Shown: positions 35,635-44,156 of the stretch, in pieces
Numbering within the stretch: the first letter of the stretch is position 1
Layout of the letters: each line of letters opens with the position of its first letter
Source: Salegentibacter salegens
GTDB taxonomy: Bacteria; Bacteroidota; Bacteroidia; Flavobacteriales; Flavobacteriaceae
Length of the DNA: 64,000 nucleotides
Reading direction: 5' to 3'
Assembly (NCBI RefSeq): GCF_900142975.1
Contig: NZ_LT670848.1
Coordinates: 2,170,001 to 2,234,000, forward strand
Made by a program: the position numbers and the translations under genes
Notes under the pieces: model-generated
Told to the model about the DNA's origin: nothing
The model's database searches: none
The model's input: the letters and a program-made list of their open reading frames with translations, nothing else

Positions 35635-38600
35635 TCAGTTCAACTTATACATCACCTGCTCATCTTCCAAAGTATGTAAAAGCTCTTGCGAAATTTTCAC
35701 TTTCTGTTTCTTGCTCGGCATATGTAATTTCACCTGCTCTTTCATCTCATACACCACAAAATTCAGTTTATGATCACCTCTATGTGTTCTAAAAACATCC
35801 TTAAACCAGTTGATTTTCTCTTCGTGGAGATCGGCAATATCCAGTTGAATCGTAAGCTTTTTCGCAAACTGATCCATCACGTCGTGCAGTAAATAAATAT
35901 TATTAAACTGAATTCTTGGATCTCCCTTTTTACCGGTTTCTTTGTTGGTCCAGCCTTCTTTCACAAAGATCTTGATATGCACAAAAGAATTCGGAACCAG
36001 AAAATGCCTGAATTTCAAGTATTCCTCACCGAACATTCTAAATTCATAGGTGTCGGTATAATCCTCTACACTAAACATCGCCCAGCCTTTACCCATTTTT
36101 GAAACACGATGTTGCACGTCGCTAATCACACCGCCAAAAGTAAGGTCTCGGTTTACGCATCTCTCAAGATCATTAAATTCTCCCAATTTTGAGTTACAGA
36201 AATAATCCATTTCATACCTAAAATCGTCCAGCGGGTGACCCGAAATATAAATCCCGACAACTTCGCGTTCGCGCCTTAACTTCTCCATAGTACCCCACTC
36301 TTCACAAGGCGGCACAACAGGTTCCGGAATTTGCACTTCGCTAGCCTCCCCAAACAAACTCACCTGGGAAGAATTCTCATTTTCCTGAAATTTTGCGGCA
36401 TATTTTATCACCTTTTCCAAAAAGGTAATTCCGTCGCCATCATCATGAAAATATTGTGCGCGGTGTGTATCCCCAAATCCGTCGAAACCGCCCGCTAAAG
36501 CAAGATTTTCAAAAGCTTTTTTATTAGCCGAACGTAAATCAATACGTTTCGCCATATCAAAAATAGATTTATAGGGCCCAGATTCTGTTTTTCGGTTTTC
36601 TACAATAGTTGCCACCGCTCCGGAACCTACTCCTTTAATGGCTCCCATTCCAAAACGAACCGCATAATCTTTATTTACCGAAAACTTATAGAAAGATTCA
36701 TTTACATCTGGACCCAGGACATCAAGCTTCATTCGTTTACATTCCTCCATAAAGAAAGTAACCTGCTTAATGTCGTTCATATTATTAGAAAGCACCGCCG
36801 CCATATATTCCGCAGGATAATGCGCTTTTAAATAGGCGGTTTGGTAAGCGATCCAGGCATAACACGTAGAGTGAGATTTGTTAAAGGCATAAGCTGCAAA
36901 AGCCTCCCAGTCTTTCCAAATCTTCTCTAAAACATCCCTTGGATGACCTTTTGCTTCACCACCATCTAAAAATTTAGGCTTTAATTGTTCCAGTAAGGCG
37001 AAGATTTTTTTACCCATTGCTTTCCGCAAAACATCGGCTTCACCTTTACTAAAGCCAGCCAGCTTTTGCGAAAGAAGCATCACCTGCTCCTGGTAAACCG
37101 TAATCCCATAAGTTTCCTGGAGGTATTCTTCCATTTCGGGTAGATCATAGGCGATTTCCTCGCTCCCGTGCTTACGTGCAATAAAACTCGGGATATATTC
37201 CATCGGTCCCGGGCGGTACAAGGCGTTCATGGCAATAAGGTCATCAAAAACCGTAGGTTTAAGATCTTTCATATGCTTCTGCATTCCCGGCGATTCATAT
37301 TGAAAAATCCCTACCGTTTCCCCACGTTGGAAAAGTTTATAGGTTTCTTCATCATCCAACGGAAATTCATCGGGCACCAGATCTATATTATGCCTGCCTT
37401 TTACAATCTGAACCGTATCTTTAATAAGGGTTAGTGTTTTTAACCCCAAGAAGTCCATTTTTAGTAATCCGGCGCTTTCTACAACCGAGTTATCAAACTG
37501 GGTTACATAAAGATCGGAATCCTTGGCTACCGAAACCGGTACGTAATTAGTAATATCACCTGGCGTAATAATTACCCCACAAGCGTGAATCCCGGTATTC
37601 CTTACCGAACCTTCCAAAACCCGCGCCTGATTTACAGTTTGGGCTTCCAGATCGTCCCCTTCAGCAATATTTAAAAGTTCATTTACTTTTTCTAAATCCT
37701 CACTTCTAAATTTCTTTTTCAGCTCCTTTTCGTCCATCCCGAAAATCTTTCCGAGTTTGGACATGGTAGGGATCAATTTCGAAATCCTATCGGCGTCTCC
37801 TAACGGAAGATCCAGCACCCTAGCCGTATCCCGAATTGAAGATTTGGCGGCCATGGTTCCGTAAGTGATAATTTGCGCAACCTGGTTGGCGCCGTATTTC
37901 TCAATTACATAATCCATAACCCGACTTCGACCTTCATCATCAAAATCAATATCAATATCGGGCATACTCACACGATCGGGATTCAGGAAACGCTCAAAAA
38001 GCAGATCGTATTTTAAAGGGTCTATATTGGTGATCCAGAGGCAATAGGCTACCACACTTCCGGCAGCAGAACCCCGACCGGGACCTACCGAAACATCCAT
38101 TTCACGAGCGGCCCGAATAAAATCTTCAGTAATTAAAAAATATCCCGGATAACCGGTGTTTTCAATAACCGAAAGTTCAAAATTAAGCCGGTCTTCAATT
38201 TCCTGGGTAATTTCTTTGTAGCGTTTTTTAGCTCCAACAAAAGTGAGGTGTTTCAGGTAAGCATTTTCTCCTCTTTTACCACCGTCTGTTTTATCTTCTT
38301 CAACTAAAAATGCTTCCGGAATCGTAAACGCAGGTAACAAAACATCTCGAGCCAGCTCAAAAGGCTCGATTTTATCTACCACGTCCTGCACGTTACTAAT
38401 GGCTTGTGGCAGGTCTTTAAAGAGATTTTTCATCTCCTCCCCGCTCTTAAAATAATATTCCTGGTTTGGCAAACCATAACGATAACCACGACCCCGGCCA
38501 ATTGGAGTCGCCTGTTTTTCACCGTCTTTTATACACAATAAAATATCGTGGGCATTGGCATCTCCTTTAGCGCAATAATAGGTATTGTTGGTAGCCACCA

Positions 38601-40026
38601 GGTTTACTTTATGTTTTTTGGCAAAATCGACTAAAACAGTATTTACCCGGTCTTCATCTTCCTGGTCGTGGCGCATAATCTCGATATAAAGATCATCACC
38701 AAATTCTTCTTTCCACCAAAGTAAAGCTTCTTCGGCCTGGTTTTCTCCCACATTTAAAACTTTACTCGGCACTTCTCCGTAAAGGTTACCGGTAAGCACA
38801 ATAATGTCTTCTTTGTATTCCTTTATAATCTCTTTGTCAATTCGCGGCACATAATAAAACCCATCGGTATAGGCTTTTGAAGACATTTTTGCCAGATTAT
38901 GATAGCCTTTTTTGTTCTTGGCCAACATCACTACCTGGTAGCCATTATCTTTTCGGGATTTATCGGCATGATTTTCACAAACAAAGAATTCGCAACCTAC
39001 AATACCTTTTAACTCCCTGGCTTCTGCCGGCTCATTATTGGCAAGTGCCTCTTCATTTTTTGCTCTAATCGCTTTATTATAATCGCCTATTTCCTTCACA
39101 AAATGGAAAGCACCCATCATATTTGCATGGTCTGTAAGCGCTACAGCAGGCATATTTTGTTCTGCAGCTACATTAACCAGGTCTTTTATGCTAATGGTAG
39201 ATTGCAATACCGAAAACTGCGAGTGGTTATGCAAATGTGCAAAAGGAACCTCATCCAGTTTTTCGAGGTTTTCCTCGATTTCTTCGGTGGTAATTTCTTC
39301 GGTAGGTTGTTGCTTCTGAAGTCTTTTTCTAATTTCTTCTGAAGCTTTTTTAAGGTTTATGTGTTTTAAACCAATAAGTTCTATTCGCTGCGGATTCGCT
39401 TCTGAAAAATTCTCAAAATAATCTGCAGGTACATCCAGCTGCTCTTTCGTAAAAACTCTTTGACGCACCAATTCCAAAAAACAACGTGTAGTCGCTTCCA
39501 CATCTGCAGTGGCGTTGTGGGCTTCTCCAAAAGGCTCATCGAATAAAAATTCGTGTAATTCGGTTAGGGTAGGTAATTTAAATTTACCGCCACGCCCACC
39601 GGGAATTTTACACATTTGGGCGGTCACTTCGGTACAGGTATCCAAAACAGGTAATTCCTGGAGGTTATTATCCATCGCTTCTCTATGGAATTCGGCACCC
39701 ATAATATTCAGGTCAAAACCCACATTTTGTCCTACTACAAACTTGGTTTTATTCAGCACTTCCTGAAATTTCTCAAGCATTTCAGTTAAGGAAATTCCTT
39801 CTTCAGCAGCAAGCTCGGTAGAGATTCCGTGCACTTTCTCGGCATCATAAGGAATATTAAAACCTTCAGGCTTTACCAGATAATCCTGACTTTCTACAAG
39901 TCGCCCCATTTCATCGTGCAACTGCCAGGCAATTTGAATACATCTTGGCCAGTTATCAGAATCGGTTAAAGGAGCGTCCCAACGTTTGGGAAGACCGGTA
40001 GTTTCGGTATCAAAAATAAGGTACAT
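35635..40026 (-). CDS. dnaE: DNA polymerase III alpha subunit with N-terminal 3'-5' exonuclease domain
   Basis: The 1463-residue replicative polymerase begins with a DnaQ-like exonuclease domain (about 1-220; Exo I motif FDTETTG at 5-11, Exo II NVGFDLN, Exo III HNATADVEAT). A PHP domain starts near 263 (HLHNHSQFS). The polymerase palm carries the metal-binding PDIDIDF near 690, followed by fingers, a helix-hairpin-helix region and an OB-fold near the C-terminus. Fusion of the proofreading exonuclease to DnaE is usual in Bacteroidota, so a separate epsilon subunit may not be needed. It is the main chromosome-replicating polymerase in the cytoplasm. Confidence 0.95.
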   Translation of the reverse strand: MYLIFDTETTGLPKRWDAPLTDSDNWPRCIQIAWQLHDEMGRLVESQDYLVKPEGFNIPYDAEKVHGISTELAAEEGISLTEMLEKFQEVLNKTKFVVGQNVGFDLNIMGAEFHREAMDNNLQELPVLDTCTEVTAQMCKIPGGRGGKFKLPTLTELHEFLFDEPFGEAHNATADVEATTRCFLELVRQRVFTKEQLDVPADYFENFSEANPQRIELIGLKHINLKKASEEIRKRLQKQQPTEEITTEEIEENLEKLDEVPFAHLHNHSQFSVLQSTISIKDLVNVAAEQNMPAVALTDHANMMGAFHFVKEIGDYNKAIRAKNEEALANNEPAEARELKGIVGCEFFVCENHADKSRKDNGYQVVMLAKNKKGYHNLAKMSSKAYTDGFYYVPRIDKEIIKEYKEDIIVLTGNLYGEVPSKVLNVGENQAEEALLWWKEEFGDDLYIEIMRHDQEDEDRVNTVLVDFAKKHKVNLVATNNTYYCAKGDANAHDILLCIKDGEKQATPIGRGRGYRYGLPNQEYYFKSGEEMKNLFKDLPQAISNVQDVVDKIEPFELARDVLLPAFTIPEAFLVEEDKTDGGKRGENAYLKHLTFVGAKKRYKEITQEIEDRLNFELSVIENTGYPGYFLITEDFIRAAREMDVSVGPGRGSAAGSVVAYCLWITNIDPLKYDLLFERFLNPDRVSMPDIDIDFDDEGRSRVMDYVIEKYGANQVAQIITYGTMAAKSSIRDTARVLDLPLGDADRISKLIPTMSKLGKIFGMDEKELKKKFRSEDLEKVNELLNIAEGDDLEAQTVNQARVLEGSVRNTGIHACGVIITPGDITNYVPVSVAKDSDLYVTQFDNSVVESAGLLKMDFLGLKTLTLIKDTVQIVKGRHNIDLVPDEFPLDDEETYKLFQRGETVGIFQYESPGMQKHMKDLKPTVFDDLIAMNALYRPGPMEYIPSFIARKHGSEEIAYDLPEMEEYLQETYGITVYQEQVMLLSQKLAGFSKGEADVLRKAMGKKIFALLEQLKPKFLDGGEAKGHPRDVLEKIWKDWEAFAAYAFNKSHSTCYAWIAYQTAYLKAHYPAEYMAAVLSNNMNDIKQVTFFMEECKRMKLDVLGPDVNESFYKFSVNKDYAVRFGMGAIKGVGSGAVATIVENRKTESGPYKSIFDMAKRIDLRSANKKAFENLALAGGFDGFGDTHRAQYFHDDGDGITFLEKVIKYAAKFQENENSSQVSLFGEASEVQIPEPVVPPCEEWGTMEKLRREREVVGIYISGHPLDDFRYEMDYFCNSKLGEFNDLERCVNRDLTFGGVISDVQHRVSKMGKGWAMFSVEDYTDTYEFRMFGEEYLKFRHFLVPNSFVHIKIFVKEGWTNKETGKKGDPRIQFNNIYLLHDVMDQFAKKLTIQLDIADLHEEKINWFKDVFRTHRGDHKLNFVVYEMKEQVKLHMPSKKQKVKISQELLHTLEDEQVMYKLN

Positions 40027-40194
40027 GTGCGGCGAAAATTAGGAATTAAGCTGAATATCAAGCGATTATTTCAGAAGAAAAACCACCTGATCTGAGGCTA
40101 AAATTACATATAATTTAGCGCAGTCTCAAGTTAATTTATCAGGATTTATTAACGATTTGCATTCCTTGTATTTAGGCCATTTTTAATAAAAAAA

Positions 40195-40229
40195 GCCTCA
40201 CAAATACCGTTTCCGGTAAGCTGTGAGGC
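40195..40229 (-). terminator. Terminator of the two four-helix genes
   Basis: GCCTCAC (40195-40201) pairs with GTGAGGC (40223-40229), with a further small internal stem ACCG/CGGT. On the minus strand it runs into T residues, 27 bp past the stop. Confidence 0.85.
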
Positions 40230-40255
40230 CTATACGAACACTAAAAACTACTACT

Positions 40256-40705
40256 TCAATCAAACATCTGTTCGTACACTTTTACATTATTAATGCTACT
40301 TTGTATATTTTGTTGCTGCCTGTTAAGTTTAGAACTTAGGGTGGGCGGTAAATCTTTTTCTTTGGTAATTTCTTTGTAATCTTCTAAAGCCGCTTTTTCA
40401 CCACGCAGACTTTCTTCTAACATAGCTTCATCATTATCACTTTCTACAGAAGATTTTAATTTCATCCAGGTACGGTGCATATCTCCCTTGGTACTGCCAT
40501 CTTCTTTAGGCACTTGCCCATAACCGGCAATTTCCTCTCTCAATTCCTTTATAAAAATCTCCCGCTCCTGTGACTTCTGTTTAAAAAACTCCTGGAGCTT
40601 CCTGTTTTTTGCGTTTTTAGAAGCAGCATTAAAACCTTCCCGGGCATCGTAACTTTTTTCAAGTAATTCATTGAGCTTATCGCCCATTTCTTCTTTGGTT
40701 CTCAT
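40256..40705 (-). CDS. PA2169-family four-helix-bundle protein (DUF2383), second copy
   Basis: A 149-residue protein predicted to be four amphipathic helices, as in the DUF2383/PA2169 family, which has a ferritin-like bundle of unknown function. The helix containing KLNELLEKSYDAREGFNAAS and the segment DMHRTWMKLKSSVES are shared with its upstream neighbour at about half of the positions, so the pair arose by duplication. The ferritin iron-binding ExxH motifs are not clear. It follows the other copy by 24 bp in one transcript and is closed by a terminator. Relatives are often stress-induced, but no regulator is visible here. Confidence 0.82.
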   Translation of the reverse strand: MRTKEEMGDKLNELLEKSYDAREGFNAASKNAKNRKLQEFFKQKSQEREIFIKELREEIAGYGQVPKEDGSTKGDMHRTWMKLKSSVESDNDEAMLEESLRGEKAALEDYKEITKEKDLPPTLSSKLNRQQQNIQSSINNVKVYEQMFD

Positions 40706-40729
40706 ATTTTGTTAGTTTTTGGTTTACGA

Positions 40730-41182
40730 TTAGGCTTCTAATTCCATACTCTTTAATTTATTGAGAGCGGCCACAATACCATTTTTTTGTTTTAATAATA
40801 AATTTGCCGTAGTAGGTGGTATTTCAGGATCTTTCAAAACATCTTCATACTCATCTACGGCAACTTTCTCTCCTCTTATTGCCTCCTCAAGCGCAGCCTC
40901 ATCTTTATTTCCTGAAAAATTTGTTTTTAGGTTCATCCACGTGCGATGGGCATCACCGGCTAAACTGGAACCTTTATCGGGGTTTTCCCCGAAATCGCGG
41001 ATTTCAGTTTTAAGCTCGTGGCCAAAATCGTATCGTTCCTGAGCCCTTTCAGAAAAAAAAGCTTTTAGCTGTGGGTTCTTAGCATTTTCAGAAGCATATT
41101 TATAACCTTTCTCGGCATCATAATTCTTTTCAAGTAAGGCATTCAATTTCTTTGAAACTTTTTCAGAATATCTCATCTTCAC
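40730..41182 (-). CDS. PA2169-family four-helix-bundle protein (DUF2383), first copy
   Basis: A 150-residue paralog of the next gene, with the same helical blocks (KLNALLEKNYDAEKGYKYAS, AGDAHRTWMNLKTNFSG, LEEAIRGEKVAVDEYEDVL). It has no signal peptide. A start two residues later (MRYSEKV) is equally possible. The upstream region on the minus strand contains TATCTTTA at 41208-41215 with a TTG 17 bp before it, a one-mismatch match to the Bacteroidota promoter. A stress-linked role is known for some members of the family but not shown here. Confidence 0.82.
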   Translation of the reverse strand: MKMRYSEKVSKKLNALLEKNYDAEKGYKYASENAKNPQLKAFFSERAQERYDFGHELKTEIRDFGENPDKGSSLAGDAHRTWMNLKTNFSGNKDEAALEEAIRGEKVAVDEYEDVLKDPEIPPTTANLLLKQKNGIVAALNKLKSMELEA

Positions 41183-41365
41183 TTCGCTTTTTTAATAATT
41201 TCAGTTATAAAGATAAAGCGCATAATCTACAGCAACAACCTGTTTAACAGGGTTTAGCACTAATTAACTGCTTTTAACAGCAGCCGGTTATTTTAACCTA
41301 AAAACTTCCCAAATTCAGTAGTTTTTGGCTCGGCTAGTGCTTAAAATTTATTTAAGTCCAACTCC

Positions 41366-41394
41366 TTGTGAATTAGAAAAATGTAGTATCTTTG
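41366..41394 (+). promoter_or_regulatory. Promoter of rpsP-rimM
   Basis: TTG at 41366-41368, an 18-bp spacer and TATCTTTG at 41387-41394 give a full match to the Bacteroidota consensus. The rpsP start codon is 46 bp beyond, leaving a leader that contains GGGGTCGGGAACCCC, a short hairpin. Confidence 0.8.
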
Positions 41395-41440
41395 CAGCCT
41401 TATTAATAATCGGGGTCGGGAACCCCACAAATTAATTTTT

Positions 41441-42019
41441 ATGCCAGTAAAATTAAGATTACAAAGACACGGTAAAAAAGGGAAACCTTTTTTCTGGATC
41501 GTAGCCGCAGATGCGCGCTCAAAAAGAGATGGTAAATTCTTAGATAAACTAGGAATCTACAATCCAAACACCAACCCAGCTACTATCGAGTTAGATGTAG
41601 ACGGAGCGGTAAAATGGTTAGAAAATGGTGCACAGCCAACAGATACAGCTCGTGCTATTCTTTCTTACAAAGGAGCTTTACTTAAAAAACACCTTGCCGG
41701 TGGCGTTAAAAAAGGCGCTTTAACTGAAGAAGAAGCTGAGAAGAAATTCGAAGCCTGGTTGGAAGAAAAAGATGCTAAAATCGCTGCTAAGAAAGACAAC
41801 CTTACCAAAGAACAACAAGAAGCAAGAAAGAAAGCTCTTGATGCTGAAAAAGAGGTGAACGCTAAGCGTGAAGCTGAAGCAAAAGAAGCCGAAGCGGCAG
41901 CTGCTGCTGAAGCTGAAGGTGCTGCGGTAACCGAAGAAGGTGAACCAGAGGCTAATGTGGAAAAGGAAGTTGATCAAGAGACTGCCGAAGAAGCAAAAAC
42001 CGAAGAAAAAAAAGGCTAA
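41441..42019 (+). CDS. rpsP: 30S ribosomal protein S16 with long C-terminal extension
   Basis: The first 80 or so residues are S16 (MPVKLRLQRHGKKGKPFFWI, then GIYNPNTNPATIELD and WLENGAQPTDTAR). They are followed by about 100 extra residues, first Lys/Glu-rich and helical, then Ala/Glu-rich with almost no hydrophobics. S16 stabilises 30S assembly. Extended tails are common in Bacteroidota; this one is long even so, at 192 residues total. The gene has a clear promoter, and rimM follows by 14 bp, the usual order for this operon; trmD and rplS are not next. Confidence 0.95.
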   Translation: MPVKLRLQRHGKKGKPFFWIVAADARSKRDGKFLDKLGIYNPNTNPATIELDVDGAVKWLENGAQPTDTARAILSYKGALLKKHLAGGVKKGALTEEEAEKKFEAWLEEKDAKIAAKKDNLTKEQQEARKKALDAEKEVNAKREAEAKEAEAAAAAEAEGAAVTEEGEPEANVEKEVDQETAEEAKTEEKKG

Positions 42020-42033
42020 AACCTTAACTGGCG

Positions 42034-42561
42034 ATGACTAAAGATGAATGTTTCTTTTTAGGAAAGATCGTTGGTAAATTTAGCTTTAAGGGCGAGGTGC
42101 TTATTAAATTAGACACCGATGTTCCCGAAATGTATTTAGAAATGGAATCAGTGCTCATTGAATATAATGAGAACCTGGTTCCATTTTTTATTGAAAGAAG
42201 TAACCTGCAAAAAAGCACCTTACTTCGCGTTAAATTTGAAGATATAGAAACCGAGCAGGATGCCGAAGACCTTATAGGGGCACTCACTTATCTTCCGCTT
42301 ACTATGCTTCCAGACCTGGAAGACGACCAGTTTTACTTTCATGAAATTATTGGTTTTGAGGTAATAGACGCCACCCACGGCAATATTGGCAAAATCACTT
42401 CTATAAATGACAGTACCGCACAGGCTCTTTTTGAAATTCAGAAAGGCGAAAAGCAAATCCTTATCCCCATGAATGATGAGTTTATAGATAAAATAGATAA
42501 GGAAAATAACACCATCTATTTAACTACTCCCGAAGGTTTGGTGGAGCTGTATCTTAGTTAG
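42034..42561 (+). CDS. rimM: 16S rRNA processing protein RimM
   Basis: A 175-residue RimM, which binds S19 and helps mature the 30S head. The N-terminal beta-barrel carries LGKIVGKFSFKGEVLIKLDT, and the C-terminal PRC-barrel-like half contains DDQFYFHEIIGFEVID and ILIPMNDEFIDKIDKENNTI. The length matches the family. It is cotranscribed with rpsP. Directly downstream begins a repeat-rich region rather than the usual trmD. Confidence 0.93.
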   Translation: MTKDECFFLGKIVGKFSFKGEVLIKLDTDVPEMYLEMESVLIEYNENLVPFFIERSNLQKSTLLRVKFEDIETEQDAEDLIGALTYLPLTMLPDLEDDQFYFHEIIGFEVIDATHGNIGKITSINDSTAQALFEIQKGEKQILIPMNDEFIDKIDKENNTIYLTTPEGLVELYLS

Positions 42562-42845
42562 CAGTTTTTTAGTGGGCAGTAATTTTAAGCGTCATTGCGA
42601 GAAACAATTCGACGGTAGGAGAATTGTGACGCGGCAATCTTTCATTATTTACTGCATCTTTTCAAGATTAGTTCCTCGCAAGAAAAGATTGCTTCAGTTG
42701 CAGAAAAGCAACTTCACAATGACGTAACCCAGAAGGATTCGTGACTAACCATAAAGCTGCCTTTGCTTTCAATTCAATAGATTGCTTCAGTCGCGCCTCC
42801 CTCGCAAGGACGGGAGATTTGGGGAGCGCGGCAATCTTATATTAT
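42562..42845. repeat. Cluster of palindromic intergenic repeats (left of the GIY-YIG locus)
   Basis: Three members of one family lie here: one from about 42591 (GCGTCATTGCGAG... to GACGCGGCAATCT), one at 42688-42725 (GATTGCTTCAGTTGC... CACAATGACG), and one near 42779-42838 (GATTGCTTCAGTCGC... GCGGCAATCT). Each is an imperfect palindrome about 40-60 bp long. There is no gene. Confidence 0.75.
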
Positions 42846-42986
42846 TTATCCTAAAATCATATCTTTTGAAAGATCAATCCAATCTGGATTCTGAGCGTTT
42901 ATAAGTTTTTCCTTTCTCGCTCTATTCCCACCTTTTATCTTCTTTTCATACTCAATTCCCTGAGTTATATCACTAAAATCTTCAAA
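42846..42986 (-). pseudogene. GIY-YIG nuclease gene, 3' part (split by IS200-type element)
   Basis: Read on the minus strand, 46 codons and a stop give FEDFSDITQGIEYEKKIKGG then NRARKEKLINAQNPDWIDLS. This is the C-terminal half of the small UvrC-like GIY-YIG family, with its conserved E-K-K region. It has no start. It fits exactly to the 5' part at 43555-43710: joining W52 to this F keeps the frame and yields a normal 98-residue protein. Confidence 0.85.
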
Positions 42987-43554
42987 CTAAACCACTCTGC
43001 ACTCCAAGTGCAGAGGTTTTTTTACTAGGGACTGAAAGTCCCCAAGCTATTCCAATATGAAATTGGAATTATCATTCGTGTCTCGACGATGATGTTCCAA
43101 ATATTCATTAACCATCTCATCGGTGATATTTCCTGTACTCCTAACTCCATAACCACTTGCCCAAAAATGTTGTCCCCAATACCGCTCCTTCAGTTTGGGA
43201 AATTCTTGTTGAAGTTTTCTGGAAGTTCTACCTTTTAACTTCTTTAAGATGGTGCTTACATTTAGTTTCGGAGCATATTCAATATGCATGTGGACATGAT
43301 CAGAACTAACGACTCCTTTTAATATTTCTATTCCCTCTGCTTCACAGATTTGGATTAAAACATCTCGACAACGCACTTGTATATCACCGCGAAGAACTTT
43401 GTATCGATATTTGGTCACCCAAACAACATGACAAGTCAAATGACTAACAGTATGAGAACCTTTTCGCTGATAACTCATGGTCCGAAAATATGGATTTTTT
43501 CGCAATACTAAAGTTCTGCAATAAAATTGCAGGGTTTAAATCCCTATTTTGAGA
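42987..43554 (-). mobile_element. IS200/IS605-family element (568 bp)
   Basis: The ends are set by the frame-perfect junction of the interrupted GIY-YIG gene. It encodes only a Y1 transposase, with no tnpB. Both ends carry the subterminal hairpins expected of this family: CTCTGCACT...AGTGCAGAG and GGGACT...AGTCCC near the right end (42993-43040), and CTGCAA...TTGCAG with GGGTTTAAATCCC near the left end (43515-43545). No target duplication is made, as the family predicts. On the coding strand the left end follows ATTGG. Confidence 0.85.
43047..43478 (-). CDS. tnpA: IS200/IS605-family Y1 transposase TnpA
   Basis: With the start MSYQRKGSHTVSHLTCHVVW the protein has 143 residues; an earlier Met at 43505 would add nine residues of unlike composition. 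The HUH metal-binding motif is HVHMHIEYAP near residue 62, and the catalytic Tyr is in the ASGYGVRSTGNIT region or the following helix (EMVNEYLEHH). The enzyme cuts and rejoins single-stranded DNA at hairpin ends. The frame is intact, so the element could still move. The other gene of IS605 elements, tnpB, is absent. Confidence 0.92.
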   Translation of the reverse strand: MSYQRKGSHTVSHLTCHVVWVTKYRYKVLRGDIQVRCRDVLIQICEAEGIEILKGVVSSDHVHMHIEYAPKLNVSTILKKLKGRTSRKLQQEFPKLKERYWGQHFWASGYGVRSTGNITDEMVNEYLEHHRRDTNDNSNFILE

Positions 43555-43710
43555 CCAATAAACCAGTTTATCACAATTGTACTTCGTCGCAAACCCTTTA
43601 TTTATTTTATTCTTATGCTCATACATTCTTTTCTGAAGGTTGGAAGTAACTCCGGTATAAAGAACCGTATTGTTTTTGCTGGTAATTATATACACCCAAG
43701 AAGCTTTCAT
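43555..43710 (-). pseudogene. GIY-YIG nuclease gene, 5' part (split by IS200-type element)
   Basis: The first 52 codons read MKASWVYIITSKNNTVLYTG, then VTSNLQKRMYEHK and finish KYNCDKLVYW. They contain the VYII...LYTG core and the catalytic Arg of GIY-YIG nucleases. A reading frame continues past W52 into the insertion element for 36 more codons to a stop at 43444, but that tail is IS DNA. The original gene would have been 98 codons. A truncated product without the conserved Glu is unlikely to be active. Confidence 0.88.
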
Positions 43711-44087
43711 TTTATAAAATTAGAAACCTGCTGTAGTTAAAGAAATAAGGGATTTTACGCTTTTCTGATTGAGATTGCTTCAGTTGCAAAAAAGCAACTT
43801 CGCAATGACGTTTGCGCAAGAAGTATTCGTCATTGCGAGGAAGGCCATAGCCTGACGTGGCAATCTATTCTATTTGAACCAGACCAACCTGAAAGCCACC
43901 ATTGCCTTCAATTCAAAAAATTGCTTAAGCCATAAAAAATGGCTACGCAATGACTCTGAAGTTAGTTTTCCGTCATTTCGAGCGACGAAGAAGTGCGGCA
44001 ATCTGTTCTTAGTTTTTGCGATATTTTTCTGAAAGAGATTACTTCAGTTGCAAAAAAAAGCAGTTTCACAATGACGCTATTTAAAAC
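43711..44087. repeat. Cluster of palindromic intergenic repeats (right of the GIY-YIG locus)
   Basis: At least four repeat units follow one another. 43771-43809 (GATTGCTTCAGTTGC... CGCAATGACG) is nearly identical to 42688-42725. 43831-43875 reads GTCATTGCGAGG... TGGCAATCT. Decayed units lie near 43920-43950 and 43973-44003, and another at 44036-44077. No gene is visible in the gap. Confidence 0.75.
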
Positions 44088-44119
44088 AAAAAATCCGTTC
44101 TCAATTAAGGAAACGGATT
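44088..44119 (-). terminator. Terminator of leuS
   Basis: AATCCGTT (44092-44099) pairs with AACGGATT (44112-44119) around a 12-base loop; on the minus strand a T run follows. It lies 38 bp past the leuS stop codon. Confidence 0.82.
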
Positions 44120-44156
44120 CTCAAATCTTCAAAATTATATAATTTTCTAAGCCTTT

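Noticed and set aside
43444..43554. C-terminal tail of the GIY-YIG reading frame as real protein
   Set aside because: After W52 the frame runs into the hairpin end of the IS200-type element; the true C-terminus lies at 42846-42986.
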